Notes under the pieces: model-generated
The model's input: only the letters and a program-made list of their open reading frames with translations
What the model was told of the DNA's origin: nothing
Database searches by the model: none
Shown: in pieces, positions 26,174 through 34,597 of the stretch
Numbering within the stretch: the first letter of the stretch is position 1
Layout: every line of letters starts with the position of its first letter
Position numbers and translations under genes: made by a program
Source of the DNA: Bacteroidales bacterium
GTDB taxonomy: Bacteria; Bacteroidota; Bacteroidia; Bacteroidales; UBA932
Direction: 5' to 3'
DNA length: 64,000 nt
Assembly (NCBI GenBank): GCA_017447265.1
Contig: JAFSOA010000006.1
Location: forward strand, 62,001-126,000

Positions 26174-26579
26174 AGCGGCTCAAAACTATTTCTCCAAAAA
26201 GGGAGCGCCGAAGCGTTCCCCAAGCTGAAGGTCGGATAGAATAACCAGAGACCGGTCCGCTGCGTATCGTCAACGTCCCCTAACGCGACGATAGTGCGAA
26301 CGGACCCGTTCTTGCTTGCCTTGGCGGAACCGTTTGTATGATTTCACCTTGACAAACTTCTGAATCCCATACACATAGTACAGGCGCAAGACTACTTGAA
26401 AAAACCTTTTCTTCATTAATTGAGAATTTACCTTGTAAAAGGTTTTCAGAGGATGGGCGAAGTACCCCTTCAGCTTATTGGACAGAAAAGGCATTCCAGT
26501 AGGGGCTGAAATGCCTTTATGTGTCAAGGTAAATCTCGCACGAGGCGATTCTCAATTAACAGTACAAATATACGGCATA
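26174..26579. other. Gene-poor stretch with nested inverted repeats
   Basis: About 400 bases with no supported gene. A minus-strand frame of 85 codons (26270-26527) is rich in Lys/Arg and follows the inverted repeats; I consider it spurious. The notable content is the paired repeats listed at 26400-26559. Confidence 0.45.
26400..26559. repeat. Nested, mutually exclusive inverted repeats
   Basis: Three stems are visible. AAAACCTTTT (26400-26409) pairs with AAAAGGTTTT (26436-26445). TTAATTGAGAAT plus TTACCTTG (26415-26434) pairs with CAAGGTAA and ATTCTCAATTAA (26525-26532, 26548-26559), whose two parts are split by a 14-base insert holding CTCGCACGAG. Inside lies AGGCATT...AATGCCT (about 26489-26516). 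The first two stems cannot form together. It may be a small non-autonomous element or a structured RNA. Confidence 0.55.
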
Positions 26580-27161
26580 TTATTGAATCTGCAAACAAAT
26601 TTGCTCCACCATCAACCTTGTTCCCTCCCCATTCGGATGCACCCCGTCATAGCAATATCTTGCATCCGTGAAGATATCCACCAAGTCGATGCACGGAAGC
26701 CCGCACTCCCCCGCCACCTCGCGGATGACGGGCCGGACTCCGTCTTCCAGCGTCTCTGGTGAGAGGCCGCCGAAAGTGCCGCCCATCACGCGGAACATCC
26801 TGATAGGCGCGATGAGGATGACGCGCGGATGCGAGGGTAAGTCGCGGTACGACGCGACGATGCGCTCGTAGTCGCGGTGGAAGGCCGCGGCATCCCAGTC
26901 CCAAGCCGTAGCATCATTGGAGCCCAGCATCAACAGCACGATGTCCGGATTCCACGCCCGGCTTTCGCCGTAGGCTATCGTCTCTACATAGGGCAGGTCC
27001 GCATCGAAACGGACAGACGCGCCGTTACAGCCGAAGTTCCGCACGGCATAGTCCGCGCCCAGCCTCTCCTGCAGCTGCGCAGGATAGCTCTGCCGCCAGG
27101 AATCCGGCAGCGAAAAGCCCCAAGTGAGGCTGTCCCCTATGCAGGCCACGCGTGTAGTCAT
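26580..27161 (-). CDS. SGNH/GDSL hydrolase
   Basis: 193 residues with all SGNH blocks: block I IGDSLTWG (Ser11), a Gly in NFGCNG, GSND (Asn), and the C-terminal YDGVHPN (Asp172, His175). It is an esterase or acyl-hydrolase of the lipase_GDSL_2 type; substrate is unknown. There is no signal peptide, so it is cytoplasmic. The ATG is at 27161 and a -7 box ends only 8 bases upstream, so the messenger may be almost leaderless. It is the first clearly core-like gene right of the island, although more repeats follow it. Confidence 0.88.
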   Translation of the reverse strand: MTTRVACIGDSLTWGFSLPDSWRQSYPAQLQERLGADYAVRNFGCNGASVRFDADLPYVETIAYGESRAWNPDIVLLMLGSNDATAWDWDAAAFHRDYERIVASYRDLPSHPRVILIAPIRMFRVMGGTFGGLSPETLEDGVRPVIREVAGECGLPCIDLVDIFTDARYCYDGVHPNGEGTRLMVEQICLQIQ

Positions 27162-27168
27162 TGTTTTA

Positions 27169-27176
27169 CAAAGATA
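27169..27176 (-). promoter_or_regulatory. -7 element directly before the SGNH gene
   Basis: TATCTTTG on the minus strand. The predicted transcription start is only about 3 bases from the ATG. Confidence 0.5.
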
Positions 27177-27222
27177 GTCTTATTAATTGCTTTTTTGCAG
27201 ATTGAATCCTGAAAAATGCTTC

Positions 27223-27306
27223 TATCTTTGCTGTGTAAAGGTAGGTCAAGTGAGTTCTTGACCAAATGATGGGAAACAGAGCACCGAAAGGTGCCCTTAT
27301 TTTTTA
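27223..27306 (+). ncRNA. Putative small RNA with own promoter and terminator
   Basis: TATCTTTG (27223-27230) is followed by a perfect 7-bp hairpin GGTCAAG/CTTGACC (27244-27263) and then by a GCACC-GAAA-GGTGC hairpin (27281-27294) with a T-rich tail (TTATTTTTTAT). That makes a transcript of about 70 bases. A short frame (MMGNRAPKG...) crosses the terminator and is considered spurious. It is divergent from the SGNH gene. Confidence 0.45.
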
Positions 27307-27483
27307 TATCCTTCGAAAGAAGGGGCTCTTTGTAATGAAAAAAAGCCGCCAGGCAGCGACTTTTGAATGAGGCTCGGACCAAGTGACCTTGAGAGGGTTG
27401 TCATCCCTTCTAACGAAATTCCTCTTCGACGAATCCTATCGCAAATATACAGCAATAATCGGAATCTGCAAATTAATTGATGC
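27307..27483. other. Intergenic stretch after the putative small RNA
   Basis: About 180 bases with no gene and no clear motif, leading into repeat copy C. Confidence 0.4.
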
Positions 27484-27804
27484 GTGGAGGCGGCGGCGCG
27501 ATGATGGCTGCGACGATTTGTGAGCGGCAGGAAGTACGCGGCCAAGCGGGAGTCCCGTCATGTGACGGCGCAGGTTCTTCGACCGTTAGACGCCGTGCAG
27601 CGGCGGCTAAAAGGGAGAAGCTCGCCGTCAAGGGACGGAAAGCGGCATCAGCCGCTAGCGGAGGCCGGGCAGGGTTAGCCCGCGTGATAGCAAGGCCGGA
27701 GCGGCGGGGTTCGGGGCAGCGCCCCGTAAGCAATTCCACGCCTGCCGTGAACCTTGAGGAGCAGCCACTTCGCGCACCCGCCGAAGCGCTGGGATCCCGG
27801 GTCA
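27484..27804 (+). repeat. Dispersed structured repeat, copy C with an internal insertion
   Basis: Same core as A, B and D; the variable hairpin is at 27586-27610 with one C-to-T change in the stem that keeps pairing as G-U. Between the GACGG end of the core (~27638) and the shared tail (~27740) lies about 100 bases of other GC-rich repeat, including CCGCTAGCGG-like and GGGGCAGCGCCCC hairpins. It ends at the stop of the yccF gene. Confidence 0.75.
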
Positions 27805-28170
27805 GTGAATGACCTTTCCGAAAGGGAAGATGGACGGGATGATCATTTTGAAGTGCTGAAGCCCGAACGGGATGCCGACGATCGTAATGCAGAAAAGGAG
27901 CCCGCAGAAAAGGTGCACGACAGCGATCTCCCACCAGCCGACAAGAATCCAGATGAGATTCATCAGCGAGGAAAGACAGCCGGGCTGGCCGGGACCGTTG
28001 ACGATCTCATGACCGAACGGCCATAGCGCGTAGGTACCCAGCATGAACAACTGGACACCGAACGGAATGCCGATGATCGTGATGCACATCAGCAGCCCCA
28101 CGATATAGTAGATCAGGGCGATGAGCAGGCCGCCGAATAGCAGCCAGACGATGTTGCCAAGCACCTTCAT
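27802..28170 (-). CDS. yccF: YccF domain inner-membrane protein
   Basis: 122 residues with two copies of the YccF (DUF307) motif: MCITIIGIPFGVQLFMLGTYALWPFG and FCITIVGIPFGLQHFKMIIPSIFPFG, each with hydrophobic helices. YccF proteins are small inner-membrane proteins of unknown function. It is the last gene of a leftward operon beginning at grpE and ends at repeat copy C. The gene starts 6 bases after the small gene upstream. Confidence 0.9.
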   Translation of the reverse strand: MKVLGNIVWLLFGGLLIALIYYIVGLLMCITIIGIPFGVQLFMLGTYALWPFGHEIVNGPGQPGCLSSLMNLIWILVGWWEIAVVHLFCGLLFCITIVGIPFGLQHFKMIIPSIFPFGKVIH

Positions 28171-28176
28171 CCCCGT

Positions 28177-28368
28177 CTACCCTACTTCAGTGATCGTATA
28201 GACATCGCGGCTGGAAAGGACCGGCCAGGAATGCCCTTCAAGATAGATGTCGCCGTCGGCGGTGATACGTTCGATGCGGGCCTCGACACCAGTAAGGTCG
28301 GAAGCGGCCGCATCACGGCCATCGGAGCTGTCAACGCTGATGACCAGAAGCTTGTCGCCAGGATTCAT
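28177..28368 (-). CDS. Small hypothetical protein in the grpE-yccF operon
   Basis: 63 residues, MNPGDKLLVISVDSSDGRDAAASDLTG..., acidic and probably a small beta barrel (pattern like SH3 or Tudor-type folds: GDKLLVISV, VEARIERITADGDIYLEG). No family is recognised. It is 8 bases after the lipoprotein gene and 6 before yccF, so it belongs to the operon. Confidence 0.65.
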   Translation of the reverse strand: MNPGDKLLVISVDSSDGRDAAASDLTGVEARIERITADGDIYLEGHSWPVLSSRDVYTITEVG

Positions 28369-28376
28369 GGATACTG

Positions 28377-28952
28377 CTATTTTTCGGTTTCAGTTTCGCT
28401 TTCCTTGAAGCTGTCGAGCAGCTCCTTGTAGCCCGGGATCACCAGCCCCGTGGCCTTGTGCAAGTCGCGCTTGTCCGACACGAAGGTGATCACGCGGCCA
28501 TCGGGCGTTACCGTCGCAAAGGCCGGCTGCGCCGGAACACGCGTCTTCCCTACCTTGCCGCTGTAGGTGTACGAATAATCGTAATATGCCACCTTCAGCG
28601 TGTCATCGCCCATCATCTCCTTCATCGCGTTGAGCTCATTGAAGATCTTCGTGTCCTTCTGCAACGACTCGAACATCAGCGTCGCATTCTTCTGCATGCC
28701 CTGCTGCATGTATTTCTCCAGCCGGGCCGTGTTTTGGTCGAGCCGCGTGTCGTAGATGCCGATGCGGCGCTGGAACTCCGTAGCGAAGGTCGTGGAATCC
28801 AGCAACTTCAAGTCCGTGATCTGGATGCTGTAGGGCTGATCCACATCCTTCATCATTTCGGCCACGATGGCATCGGCCACCGGATCGGCCTTCTGCTGCG
28901 AGCAGGCAGCCAGGGCCAGCAGCGCGCAGGTCAAAACTAACAAACGTTTCAT
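28377..28952 (-). CDS. Lipoprotein of unknown function
   Basis: 191 residues with a type II signal peptide (MKRLLVLTCALLALAACSQQ, lipobox LAAC). The mature part is helical near the middle (residues ~65-110) and ends with a beta segment (AFATVTPDGRVITFVSDKRDL). No family is recognised. Its ATG overlaps the anmK stop by 4 bases, so it is translationally coupled to anmK. Confidence 0.75.
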   Translation of the reverse strand: MKRLLVLTCALLALAACSQQKADPVADAIVAEMMKDVDQPYSIQITDLKLLDSTTFATEFQRRIGIYDTRLDQNTARLEKYMQQGMQKNATLMFESLQKDTKIFNELNAMKEMMGDDTLKVAYYDYSYTYSGKVGKTRVPAQPAFATVTPDGRVITFVSDKRDLHKATGLVIPGYKELLDSFKESETETEK

Positions 28953-30037
28953 ATCGATTCTCTTTGATTACCCTTGTATAAACAACCGCCGATATTGTCG
29001 CGCACCGCGCCCGTCACCGACGACAGACAGTTCGGCAGATCCGCCACATAGAGCGCACCCAGCAGCGCGAAGATCAGCGCCTCCTTGAAATCGATGGTCA
29101 GCGGGTCCGGCACGATGAACTGCGCCTGCGGCGCCACCGCCCGCATCCGCTCCACCAGATAAAGATTGCGCGCACCCCCGCCCGTCACCAGCACCCGGCC
29201 CCTGCGGACGTTCCGCCCGACCTGCACCGCCACATGCTCCACAAACGTGGCCAGCACGTCCGCCACAGACAGATCGTATGACGCGATCAACGGATAGACC
29301 GTTTCCTCCACCCACTCGCGGCCCAGCGACTTGGGACCCGCCTGCGTGTAAAATGGCAGCGCGTTGAGCGCGGCAAGCAGCGAAGAACAGACCCTTCCGC
29401 CCCGCGCCGTCACCCCGTCCCTGTCATACGCCAGGCCCAGCTTTCCGGCAAAATGATTCAGCACATAATTGACCGGCGAGATGTCGTAGGCCAGCCGGCG
29501 CGCACCCTCCGCAAACGAAATGTTCGAGAAACCGCCCAGGTTCAGGCAGTAGTCGTAGTCGCCGAAGAGCACCGCATCGCCAATCGGGACCAGCGGAGCC
29601 CCCTGCCCGCCCAGCGCCACGTCCGTCGTGCGGAAATCACAGACTGTGTCGACGCCGCAGGTCGCGGCAATGCCCGCCCCGGAACCGATCTGGGCCGTGA
29701 AACGCAGCGAAGGCTGGTGAAAGACCGTCTGCCCGTGCGAGGCCACCAGATCGACCTTCAGGCCATTGCGCGCGATGAAATCGCGTACCTGTCCGCCCAG
29801 GAACAGGCCATAGTCAGAATGCAGGCGCGCATAGTCGAGCGCCGACAGGGACTGGGCCGTCGCCAGCTGCTCGCGCAACCAAGCCGGATAGTCCACACTT
29901 TCCGCCTTCACGATCCGGTACGACCAGTTGCCGTCATAATCGAAATGCACACAGCACAGGTCGAGACCGTCGAGCGAGGTGCCCGACATGAGCCCCACCA
30001 CGTCAATATGAAAATTCCCGGGTTTCATAAGCTTCAT
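28949..30037 (-). CDS. anmK: Anhydro-N-acetylmuramic acid kinase
   Basis: 362 residues. AnmK phosphorylates and opens 1,6-anhydro-MurNAc, feeding cell-wall sugars back into metabolism. The N-terminal phosphate-binding loop VGLMSGTSLDGLD and the block VCDFRTTDVALGGQGAPLVPIGD are diagnostic of the family. The last third includes VLVTGGGARN, the second nucleotide-binding element. It overlaps the end of the M23 peptidase gene by 35 bases, fitting a peptidoglycan turnover theme in this operon. Confidence 0.95.
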   Translation of the reverse strand: MKLMKPGNFHIDVVGLMSGTSLDGLDLCCVHFDYDGNWSYRIVKAESVDYPAWLREQLATAQSLSALDYARLHSDYGLFLGGQVRDFIARNGLKVDLVASHGQTVFHQPSLRFTAQIGSGAGIAATCGVDTVCDFRTTDVALGGQGAPLVPIGDAVLFGDYDYCLNLGGFSNISFAEGARRLAYDISPVNYVLNHFAGKLGLAYDRDGVTARGGRVCSSLLAALNALPFYTQAGPKSLGREWVEETVYPLIASYDLSVADVLATFVEHVAVQVGRNVRRGRVLVTGGGARNLYLVERMRAVAPQAQFIVPDPLTIDFKEALIFALLGALYVADLPNCLSSVTGAVRDNIGGCLYKGNQRESI

Positions 30038-31673
30038 TTCCGCAAATATCCGTTACGATAACTTTGATTTCGTGTTTTTTGCCGCGCGACACACGCTCGG
30101 GCTTGAGTTCCAGCGAGACCGTGCCGCCCTTGAGCATGGACAGGTACCACTTCCCGTCGATCTCCACGCGCGCAGATTCGATGCCGGAGGCATTGTCCCG
30201 CACGCGGATGCGGATGGTGCTGCCGTTGACGATCTGTTTCTTGCGCTCCAGGAACTGAATCGTGGGCGCAACCGTGTCGATGGCCACGCAGTAGGTACCG
30301 AAGCGTACGTTGACGCCCGAGTAGCTCAAGGTCTGCCCGTAATGGGCCATGTAGGATTTCTCCTCGAGCCCGGCGGGCACGTCGGCTGCAATCTCCAGCG
30401 CTCCGGCCTTCATCAGCGGGATGTCGGGCGAGCCGATCTGCCAGACGTCGGACACGATGCCGCGTTCCGGATCGGGACCCGCCACCTTGCGCCAGGTGAA
30501 GTAGATGTTGTCCGTGAGCGCACCGGCCGGCAGATAATAGCTCATCGAGCTGTCGATCACGCAGTTCTGCATATACCAGAGCCAGGGAACGGCCTGCAGC
30601 GAAGTGTCGCGTGCCGGCGCCTGGAAACGGGCGTCATCGCGCCGCACCCGGTAGCGCAGCGCGGCCCGGTTGCCGTGTTCGTCGATGGCTTCGAGCAGCA
30701 GCGTGTGCACGGCGTCGTCCGGGAGATCAATGATGCCGCGGCGGCGGCTCTCAATGCGGTCCGCCAGGCGGTTGCCGGGCTCCACGAGACTCTTCACCAG
30801 GTCCCGGCCGCCACGGCTGCTCTCGCGATACTCGATCAGCGACCGGATGTAGCGGCCCTTGTCCGAGGGCACGTCCCCCACCTTGAAAGCGAAGAGCAGC
30901 GTGTCGTCGAGGCTGACACGGTACTGCTCCACGGCCAGTTTGGCGCCGGTCCCTTCCTGGCGGTCGGTGGCGTCGATGGCCACATAGCTGCGCTGCGGCA
31001 GCACCAGTGTGTCGCGCACCGCTTCCGGACGCTGCAGGTTGTGGATGCGCCAGCTGCCGCCCAGGGGCAGCGTGTCGAGCGCATAGAAGCACACCCGGTG
31101 GAACTGGGGACTCGTCTTGTCGAGAGGCTTGTATACGCCCCGCGAAATATAGTTCAGGCTCATATCCTGCTCCGTGTCACGGATTTCCATGTGGAGGTGC
31201 GGGCCGGCCGAAGAGCCGGTATTGCCCACCTGGCCGATGACATCTCCCTGTTTCACAGGGAATTCATCGGGATGGAAGCGCAGGTTCACGCTGAAACTTT
31301 CCGTCGCGTATTGCTCTTTCTCCACGCGCCGCGCCACGGGCTCACAGAAACGCAGCAAGTGCCCGTAGACCGAGGTCGTGCCGTCCGGGTGGGTCACATA
31401 AATGCCGTTGCCATAGCCCCAGGGCGATACGCTCACGCGCGAGATGTAACCGCTCTTGATGGCGTGGATCTCATCCCCTACCTTGCCGCCCACACGCCAG
31501 TCCACCCCGCTGTGGAAATGATCGTGTCGGAGCTCGCCATAGGTACCCGCAAACGACATGGGCACATCGAGCGGCCGGATGGCCTGCTCCTGTGCCCATG
31601 TGTTCACGCTTTGAGCCAGCGTGAGAACCAGCGCGACAATCCGCGCAAGAACCGGTGCGGGAGACCTCTTCAT
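30003..31673 (-). CDS. M23-family metallopeptidase (peptidoglycan endopeptidase)
   Basis: 556 residues, secreted (signal peptide [28 protein letters not shown]). The LytM/M23 zinc site is at the N-terminal end: HFHSGVDW (His, Asp) and, about 110 residues on, the HLHMEIRD motif. The remaining ~370 residues are beta-rich domains ([29 protein letters not shown] looks Ig-like). Such proteins cut cross-links in peptidoglycan or regulate amidases. The start overlaps the dnaJ stop by ATGA and the end overlaps anmK. Confidence 0.9.
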   Translation of the reverse strand: MKRSPAPVLARIVALVLTLAQSVNTWAQEQAIRPLDVPMSFAGTYGELRHDHFHSGVDWRVGGKVGDEIHAIKSGYISRVSVSPWGYGNGIYVTHPDGTTSVYGHLLRFCEPVARRVEKEQYATESFSVNLRFHPDEFPVKQGDVIGQVGNTGSSAGPHLHMEIRDTEQDMSLNYISRGVYKPLDKTSPQFHRVCFYALDTLPLGGSWRIHNLQRPEAVRDTLVLPQRSYVAIDATDRQEGTGAKLAVEQYRVSLDDTLLFAFKVGDVPSDKGRYIRSLIEYRESSRGGRDLVKSLVEPGNRLADRIESRRRGIIDLPDDAVHTLLLEAIDEHGNRAALRYRVRRDDARFQAPARDTSLQAVPWLWYMQNCVIDSSMSYYLPAGALTDNIYFTWRKVAGPDPERGIVSDVWQIGSPDIPLMKAGALEIAADVPAGLEEKSYMAHYGQTLSYSGVNVRFGTYCVAIDTVAPTIQFLERKKQIVNGSTIRIRVRDNASGIESARVEIDGKWYLSMLKGGTVSLELKPERVSRGKKHEIKVIVTDICGNEAYETREFSY

Positions 31674-32779
31674 GACTTGGGCGTGAACGAGGATGAACTG
31701 CGCCAGCCTTCCATGATCTCTTTTTCTTTGCGGTCCAGCTTCTTCGGCATGTAGACCTGCACATAGATGAGGTAGTCGCCGCTGCCATAGCCGTTGACAT
31801 CGGGGATGCCCTTGCCGCGGAGCTTGAGGATCTTGCCGGGCTGCGTGCCCGGATCGACCTTGATCTTGAGCTTGCTGTCGATATACGGGATTTCCACCGA
31901 ACAGCCGAGCACGGCGTCGGGAATGGAGAGATTCAGGTTGTAAATCAGGTCGTTGCCATCACGCTGCAGGCCATTGTCCTTGGGGCCTTCCTCTTCGATG
32001 ACCACGAGCAGGTTGCCCGGCACACCGTTGTTGCGGGCGGCGTTGCCCTTGCCCTGGATGGTCAGCTGCATGCCTTCCTGCACGCCGGCGGGGATCTTGA
32101 AGGTAATCTCCTCGGTGCTCTTCACCAGGCCGGAGCCGCTGCACTTGCGGCAGGGGTTCGTGATCTTCTTGCCTTCGCCGCCGCAATACGGGCAGGGCGA
32201 CGAGGTCTGCATCTGGCCCAGGATGGTATTGGCGATCTTGGTCACCACACCCGTGCCGTGGCAGTGGTCGCAGGTCTTGATGTCAGCTTCGCTCACGGCA
32301 CCCTTGCCCTTGCAGTCGGGGCAGGTCACCATCTTGCTGATCTTGACCGTCTTCTCGACACCTTTCATCACGTCGGCCAGGCTGAGCCTGACCTTGATGC
32401 GGATGTCCGTGCCGCGGGCCACGCGCCGTCCACTGCTGCGGGCGCCGCCGAAACCGCTGAACGCGCCGCCGAAGGCTCCGCCGAAAATGTCGCCGAACTG
32501 CGAGAAGATGTCTTCCATCGAGAAGCCGCCGCTGCTGAAGCCGCCCTGACCGCTCATGCCGGCATGGCCGAACTGGTCGTAACGGGCCCGCTTCTGCGGG
32601 TCGCTCAGCACGTCGTAGGCCTCGGCGGCCTCCTTGAACTTCTCCTCGGCCTCCTTGTCGCCGGGGTTCTTGTCCGGATGGTATTGAATGGCCTTCTTGC
32701 GGTAGGCCTTCTTGATGTCTTCCGCCGAAGCGTTCTTTTCAACGCCCAGCACTTCGTAGTAATCTCTTTTCTCTGCCAT
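31670..32779 (-). CDS. dnaJ: Chaperone DnaJ
   Basis: 369 residues with the full type I layout: J-domain with HPD at 34-36, a Gly/Phe-rich linker (~75-115, [25 protein letters not shown]), four CxxCxGxG zinc repeats ([32 protein letters not shown]) and the C-terminal client-binding domains. DnaJ delivers unfolded proteins to DnaK, whose gene is not in this window. It is 21 bases after grpE in the same operon. Confidence 0.98.
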   Translation of the reverse strand: MAEKRDYYEVLGVEKNASAEDIKKAYRKKAIQYHPDKNPGDKEAEEKFKEAAEAYDVLSDPQKRARYDQFGHAGMSGQGGFSSGGFSMEDIFSQFGDIFGGAFGGAFSGFGGARSSGRRVARGTDIRIKVRLSLADVMKGVEKTVKISKMVTCPDCKGKGAVSEADIKTCDHCHGTGVVTKIANTILGQMQTSSPCPYCGGEGKKITNPCRKCSGSGLVKSTEEITFKIPAGVQEGMQLTIQGKGNAARNNGVPGNLLVVIEEEGPKDNGLQRDGNDLIYNLNLSIPDAVLGCSVEIPYIDSKLKIKVDPGTQPGKILKLRGKGIPDVNGYGSGDYLIYVQVYMPKKLDRKEKEIMEGWRSSSSFTPKS

Positions 32780-32800
32780 GTTGCGATTCTCCTTCCTGGC

Positions 32801-33388
32801 TTAAATGCCCACTACGACCTTGGCGTAGCGGATGACGTTGCCGTTGAGCGTATACCCTTCCTGGGTCACGTCAATCACCGTATTCTTCTTGGCCGGGTCT
32901 TCGACCGGGAACTGGGCCACGGCCTCGTGGTAATCCGTGTCGAAGGCGGCGCCACGGGCGGCGATCGGCTCCACGCCGCGCGACTTGAGGTAGTTCATCA
33001 ACTTGTTGTAGATAAGCTCGGTACCTTCAATAGCCGCAGCGTCCGCGCCGGATTCGCGCAGAACCTGCAGGGCACGCTGGCAGTCATCCAGCACAGGCAG
33101 GAAACCCTTGAGGATATCCTTGCCGGCGCTGTCGATGAGTTCCAGCCGCTCCTTGGCGGTACGGCGGCGGTAGTTGTCCCATTCGGCCTGCAGGCGCAGG
33201 TGCTGGTCCCTGGCTTCCGCAGCCTCTTCGCGGGCCTTGGCCAGGTCTTCCGTCAGTTGCTTGATCTCGGATGCCTGCTCGGCGATCTTCCGTTTTTTCT
33301 TGTCTTTCTCCGAGGCGGATTTTCCGCTCGCGGGTTCGGTATTTTCTATATGGTTTTTCTTCTCTTCTTCCATAGTATATACGGACAT
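32801..33388 (-). CDS. grpE: Nucleotide exchange factor GrpE
   Basis: 195 residues. A long N-terminal helix rich in Glu/Lys (residues ~25-85) and the beta domain at the C-terminus with the family signature (YHEAVAQFPVEDPAKKNTVIDVTQEGYTLNGNVIRYAKVVV). GrpE exchanges nucleotide on DnaK. First gene of the leftward operon; a minus-strand TATCTTTG at 33401-33408 lies 13 bases before the ATG. Confidence 0.97.
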   Translation of the reverse strand: MSVYTMEEEKKNHIENTEPASGKSASEKDKKKRKIAEQASEIKQLTEDLAKAREEAAEARDQHLRLQAEWDNYRRRTAKERLELIDSAGKDILKGFLPVLDDCQRALQVLRESGADAAAIEGTELIYNKLMNYLKSRGVEPIAARGAAFDTDYHEAVAQFPVEDPAKKNTVIDVTQEGYTLNGNVIRYAKVVVGI

Positions 33389-33400
33389 TTTTTCCGGTCA

Positions 33401-33408
33401 CAAAGATA
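33401..33408 (-). promoter_or_regulatory. -7 element of the grpE-dnaJ operon
   Basis: TATCTTTG on the minus strand, with the ATG 13 bases downstream. No clear -33 TTTG and no CIRCE-type inverted repeat was seen, so no HrcA control is evident. Confidence 0.5.
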
Positions 33409-33470
33409 ATCAAAATACCTGCCATTAAAATAATCAAGACAAAATGGCAGAGCGAAGCGTAGCGATTTTT

Positions 33471-33501
33471 TTTGGAATAATGAAAGAATGATGTATCTTT
33501 G
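33471..33501 (+). promoter_or_regulatory. Promoter of tRNA-Glu
   Basis: TTTG (33471-33474), 19 bases, TATCTTTG (33494-33501), 15 bases before the tRNA. Exact Bacteroidota consensus. Confidence 0.75.
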
Positions 33502-33516
33502 CAGTCCCAAACCTAT

Positions 33517-33589
33517 GGCGCTATCGAATAAGGGTTTAGTTCGCGGCCCTCTCAAGGCTGAAATCCGGGTTCGAATCCCGGTAGCGCTA
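33517..33589 (+). tRNA. tRNA-Glu (anticodon CTC)
   Basis: A 73-base cloverleaf. Acceptor stem GGCGCTA/TAGCGCT (first pair G-U), D-arm GAAT/GTTC with GG in the loop, anticodon stem CGGCC/GGCTG with loop CTCTCAA (anticodon CTC, reads GAG), T-arm CCGGG/CCCGG with TTCGAAT. CCA is not encoded. Confidence 0.9.
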
Positions 33590-33590
33590 C

Positions 33591-33624
33591 AAATAAAGGA
33601 GCTCAAGATTGAGCTCCTTTATTT
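33591..33624 (+). terminator. Terminator of tRNA-Glu
   Basis: A 16-bp perfect hairpin, arms AAATAAAGGAGCTCAA and TTGAGCTCCTTTATTT, directly after the tRNA. Confidence 0.8.
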
Positions 33625-33659
33625 GTAGCGGTGCGCGAGGCCTGCCTCGCTTTTTTTTG

Positions 33660-33667
33660 TATCTTTG
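33660..33667 (+). promoter_or_regulatory. -7 element of the esterase gene
   Basis: TATCTTTG only 9 bases before the ATG at 33677, so the transcript leader would be about 5 bases. Confidence 0.5.
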
Positions 33668-33676
33668 CGGCCGATT

Positions 33677-34582
33677 ATGCAGAAACGGATACTCATAGCC
33701 CTGTTGATCGCAGTGGGCGTACTGTCTTCCTGCGGGGTTTTCCGCAACCGCGGCGTTTCCTACTATTACGCGGGCGAACCCGTGGAAGAGTCAGGCTACC
33801 AGCCGCTTGGCAAGGTAGTGGAAGCCTGGTACCCCTGTTCCGTGAAAGGGCCGGCGCAGCGGCGCATGATCGTATACCTGCCACCGGACTACGAGGAAGG
33901 CACGAAGCGCTACCCCGTTGTCTATCTCCTGCACGGCGCACGCGGCCATGAGACCGTCTGGATCCAGCGCGGCCGCATGTTCCAGATCACCGACAGCCTC
34001 TACTGCCAGGGAAATTCCGTTCCTGCCATCGTCGTCATGCCCAATGTCAACCAGTACAGAGACGACAAGGATTTCGAGAACTCCCGCTACAAAGACGCCA
34101 TGGAGTCGCTCTTCGAGATCGACGGAACCGTGGAGACCGCTTTTGTGCGCGATGTGGTGGGCTATGTGGACAGCCATTTCCGCACCATCCCCGACAAGGC
34201 GCACCGCGCCATCTGCGGCCTCTCGGTGGGCGCCCTGCAGAGCATGTACATCTCCGCAGATTCCCCGCAGACCTTCGACTACATCGGACTTTTCAGTCCC
34301 TTCTGGAAAATCATCACCCATCCGGGGCCCGACAACTTCTTCTACTTCAACATCAAGAAAAAGTGGAAGCAGCAGTTCTCCCCCAACCCGCCCAAAGGCT
34401 ACTACGTCATGACCAGCGGCGGTGACTTCTTCTACCTGCACATACAGAACCTCCGGCGCTACTTCGACCGCCACGGCTACCCGTATACCTACATCCGGAC
34501 AAAGGGCGGCCATGAATGGTACAACTGGAGCTATTACTATGCCTGGATGATGGAACATGTGTTCCAGGAATCGGCAAAGTAG
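33677..34582 (+). CDS. Secreted esterase lipoprotein (alpha/beta hydrolase, esterase D type)
   Basis: 301 residues from the ATG at 33677 (MQKRILIALL). Lipobox LSSC (Cys19). The catalytic nucleophile Ser183 is in GLSVG and the His279 in GGHEW; the Asp is probably in a loop between them. VVYLLHGARGHETVW is the oxyanion-hole strand of the putative-esterase family (feruloyl esterase, S-formylglutathione hydrolase, mycolyltransferase relatives). It may remove acyl groups from plant polysaccharides, in keeping with the GH43 gene, but the substrate is not determined. Confidence 0.85.
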   Translation: MQKRILIALLIAVGVLSSCGVFRNRGVSYYYAGEPVEESGYQPLGKVVEAWYPCSVKGPAQRRMIVYLPPDYEEGTKRYPVVYLLHGARGHETVWIQRGRMFQITDSLYCQGNSVPAIVVMPNVNQYRDDKDFENSRYKDAMESLFEIDGTVETAFVRDVVGYVDSHFRTIPDKAHRAICGLSVGALQSMYISADSPQTFDYIGLFSPFWKIITHPGPDNFFYFNIKKKWKQQFSPNPPKGYYVMTSGGDFFYLHIQNLRRYFDRHGYPYTYIRTKGGHEWYNWSYYYAWMMEHVFQESAK

Positions 34583-34597
34583 ACTGAACCTGAACCC

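Noticed and set aside
26270-26527. 85-codon basic minus-strand frame
   Set aside because: Coincides with nested inverted repeats, has no family and odd composition.
27268-27375. Short frame MMGNRAPKG...
   Set aside because: It crosses the intrinsic terminator of the putative small RNA and is probably not translated.
24435-27800. Retron or diversity-generating element
   Set aside because: Structured repeats are present but there is no reverse transcriptase gene.
27477-27812. Reading frame through repeat copy C
   Set aside because: Repeat-derived; similar to the frame in copy B only because the DNA is repeated.
33517-33589. tRNA-Glu as the attachment site of the defence island
   Set aside because: It is about 9 kb from the island and no duplicated tRNA end was seen near 3000 or 24500.
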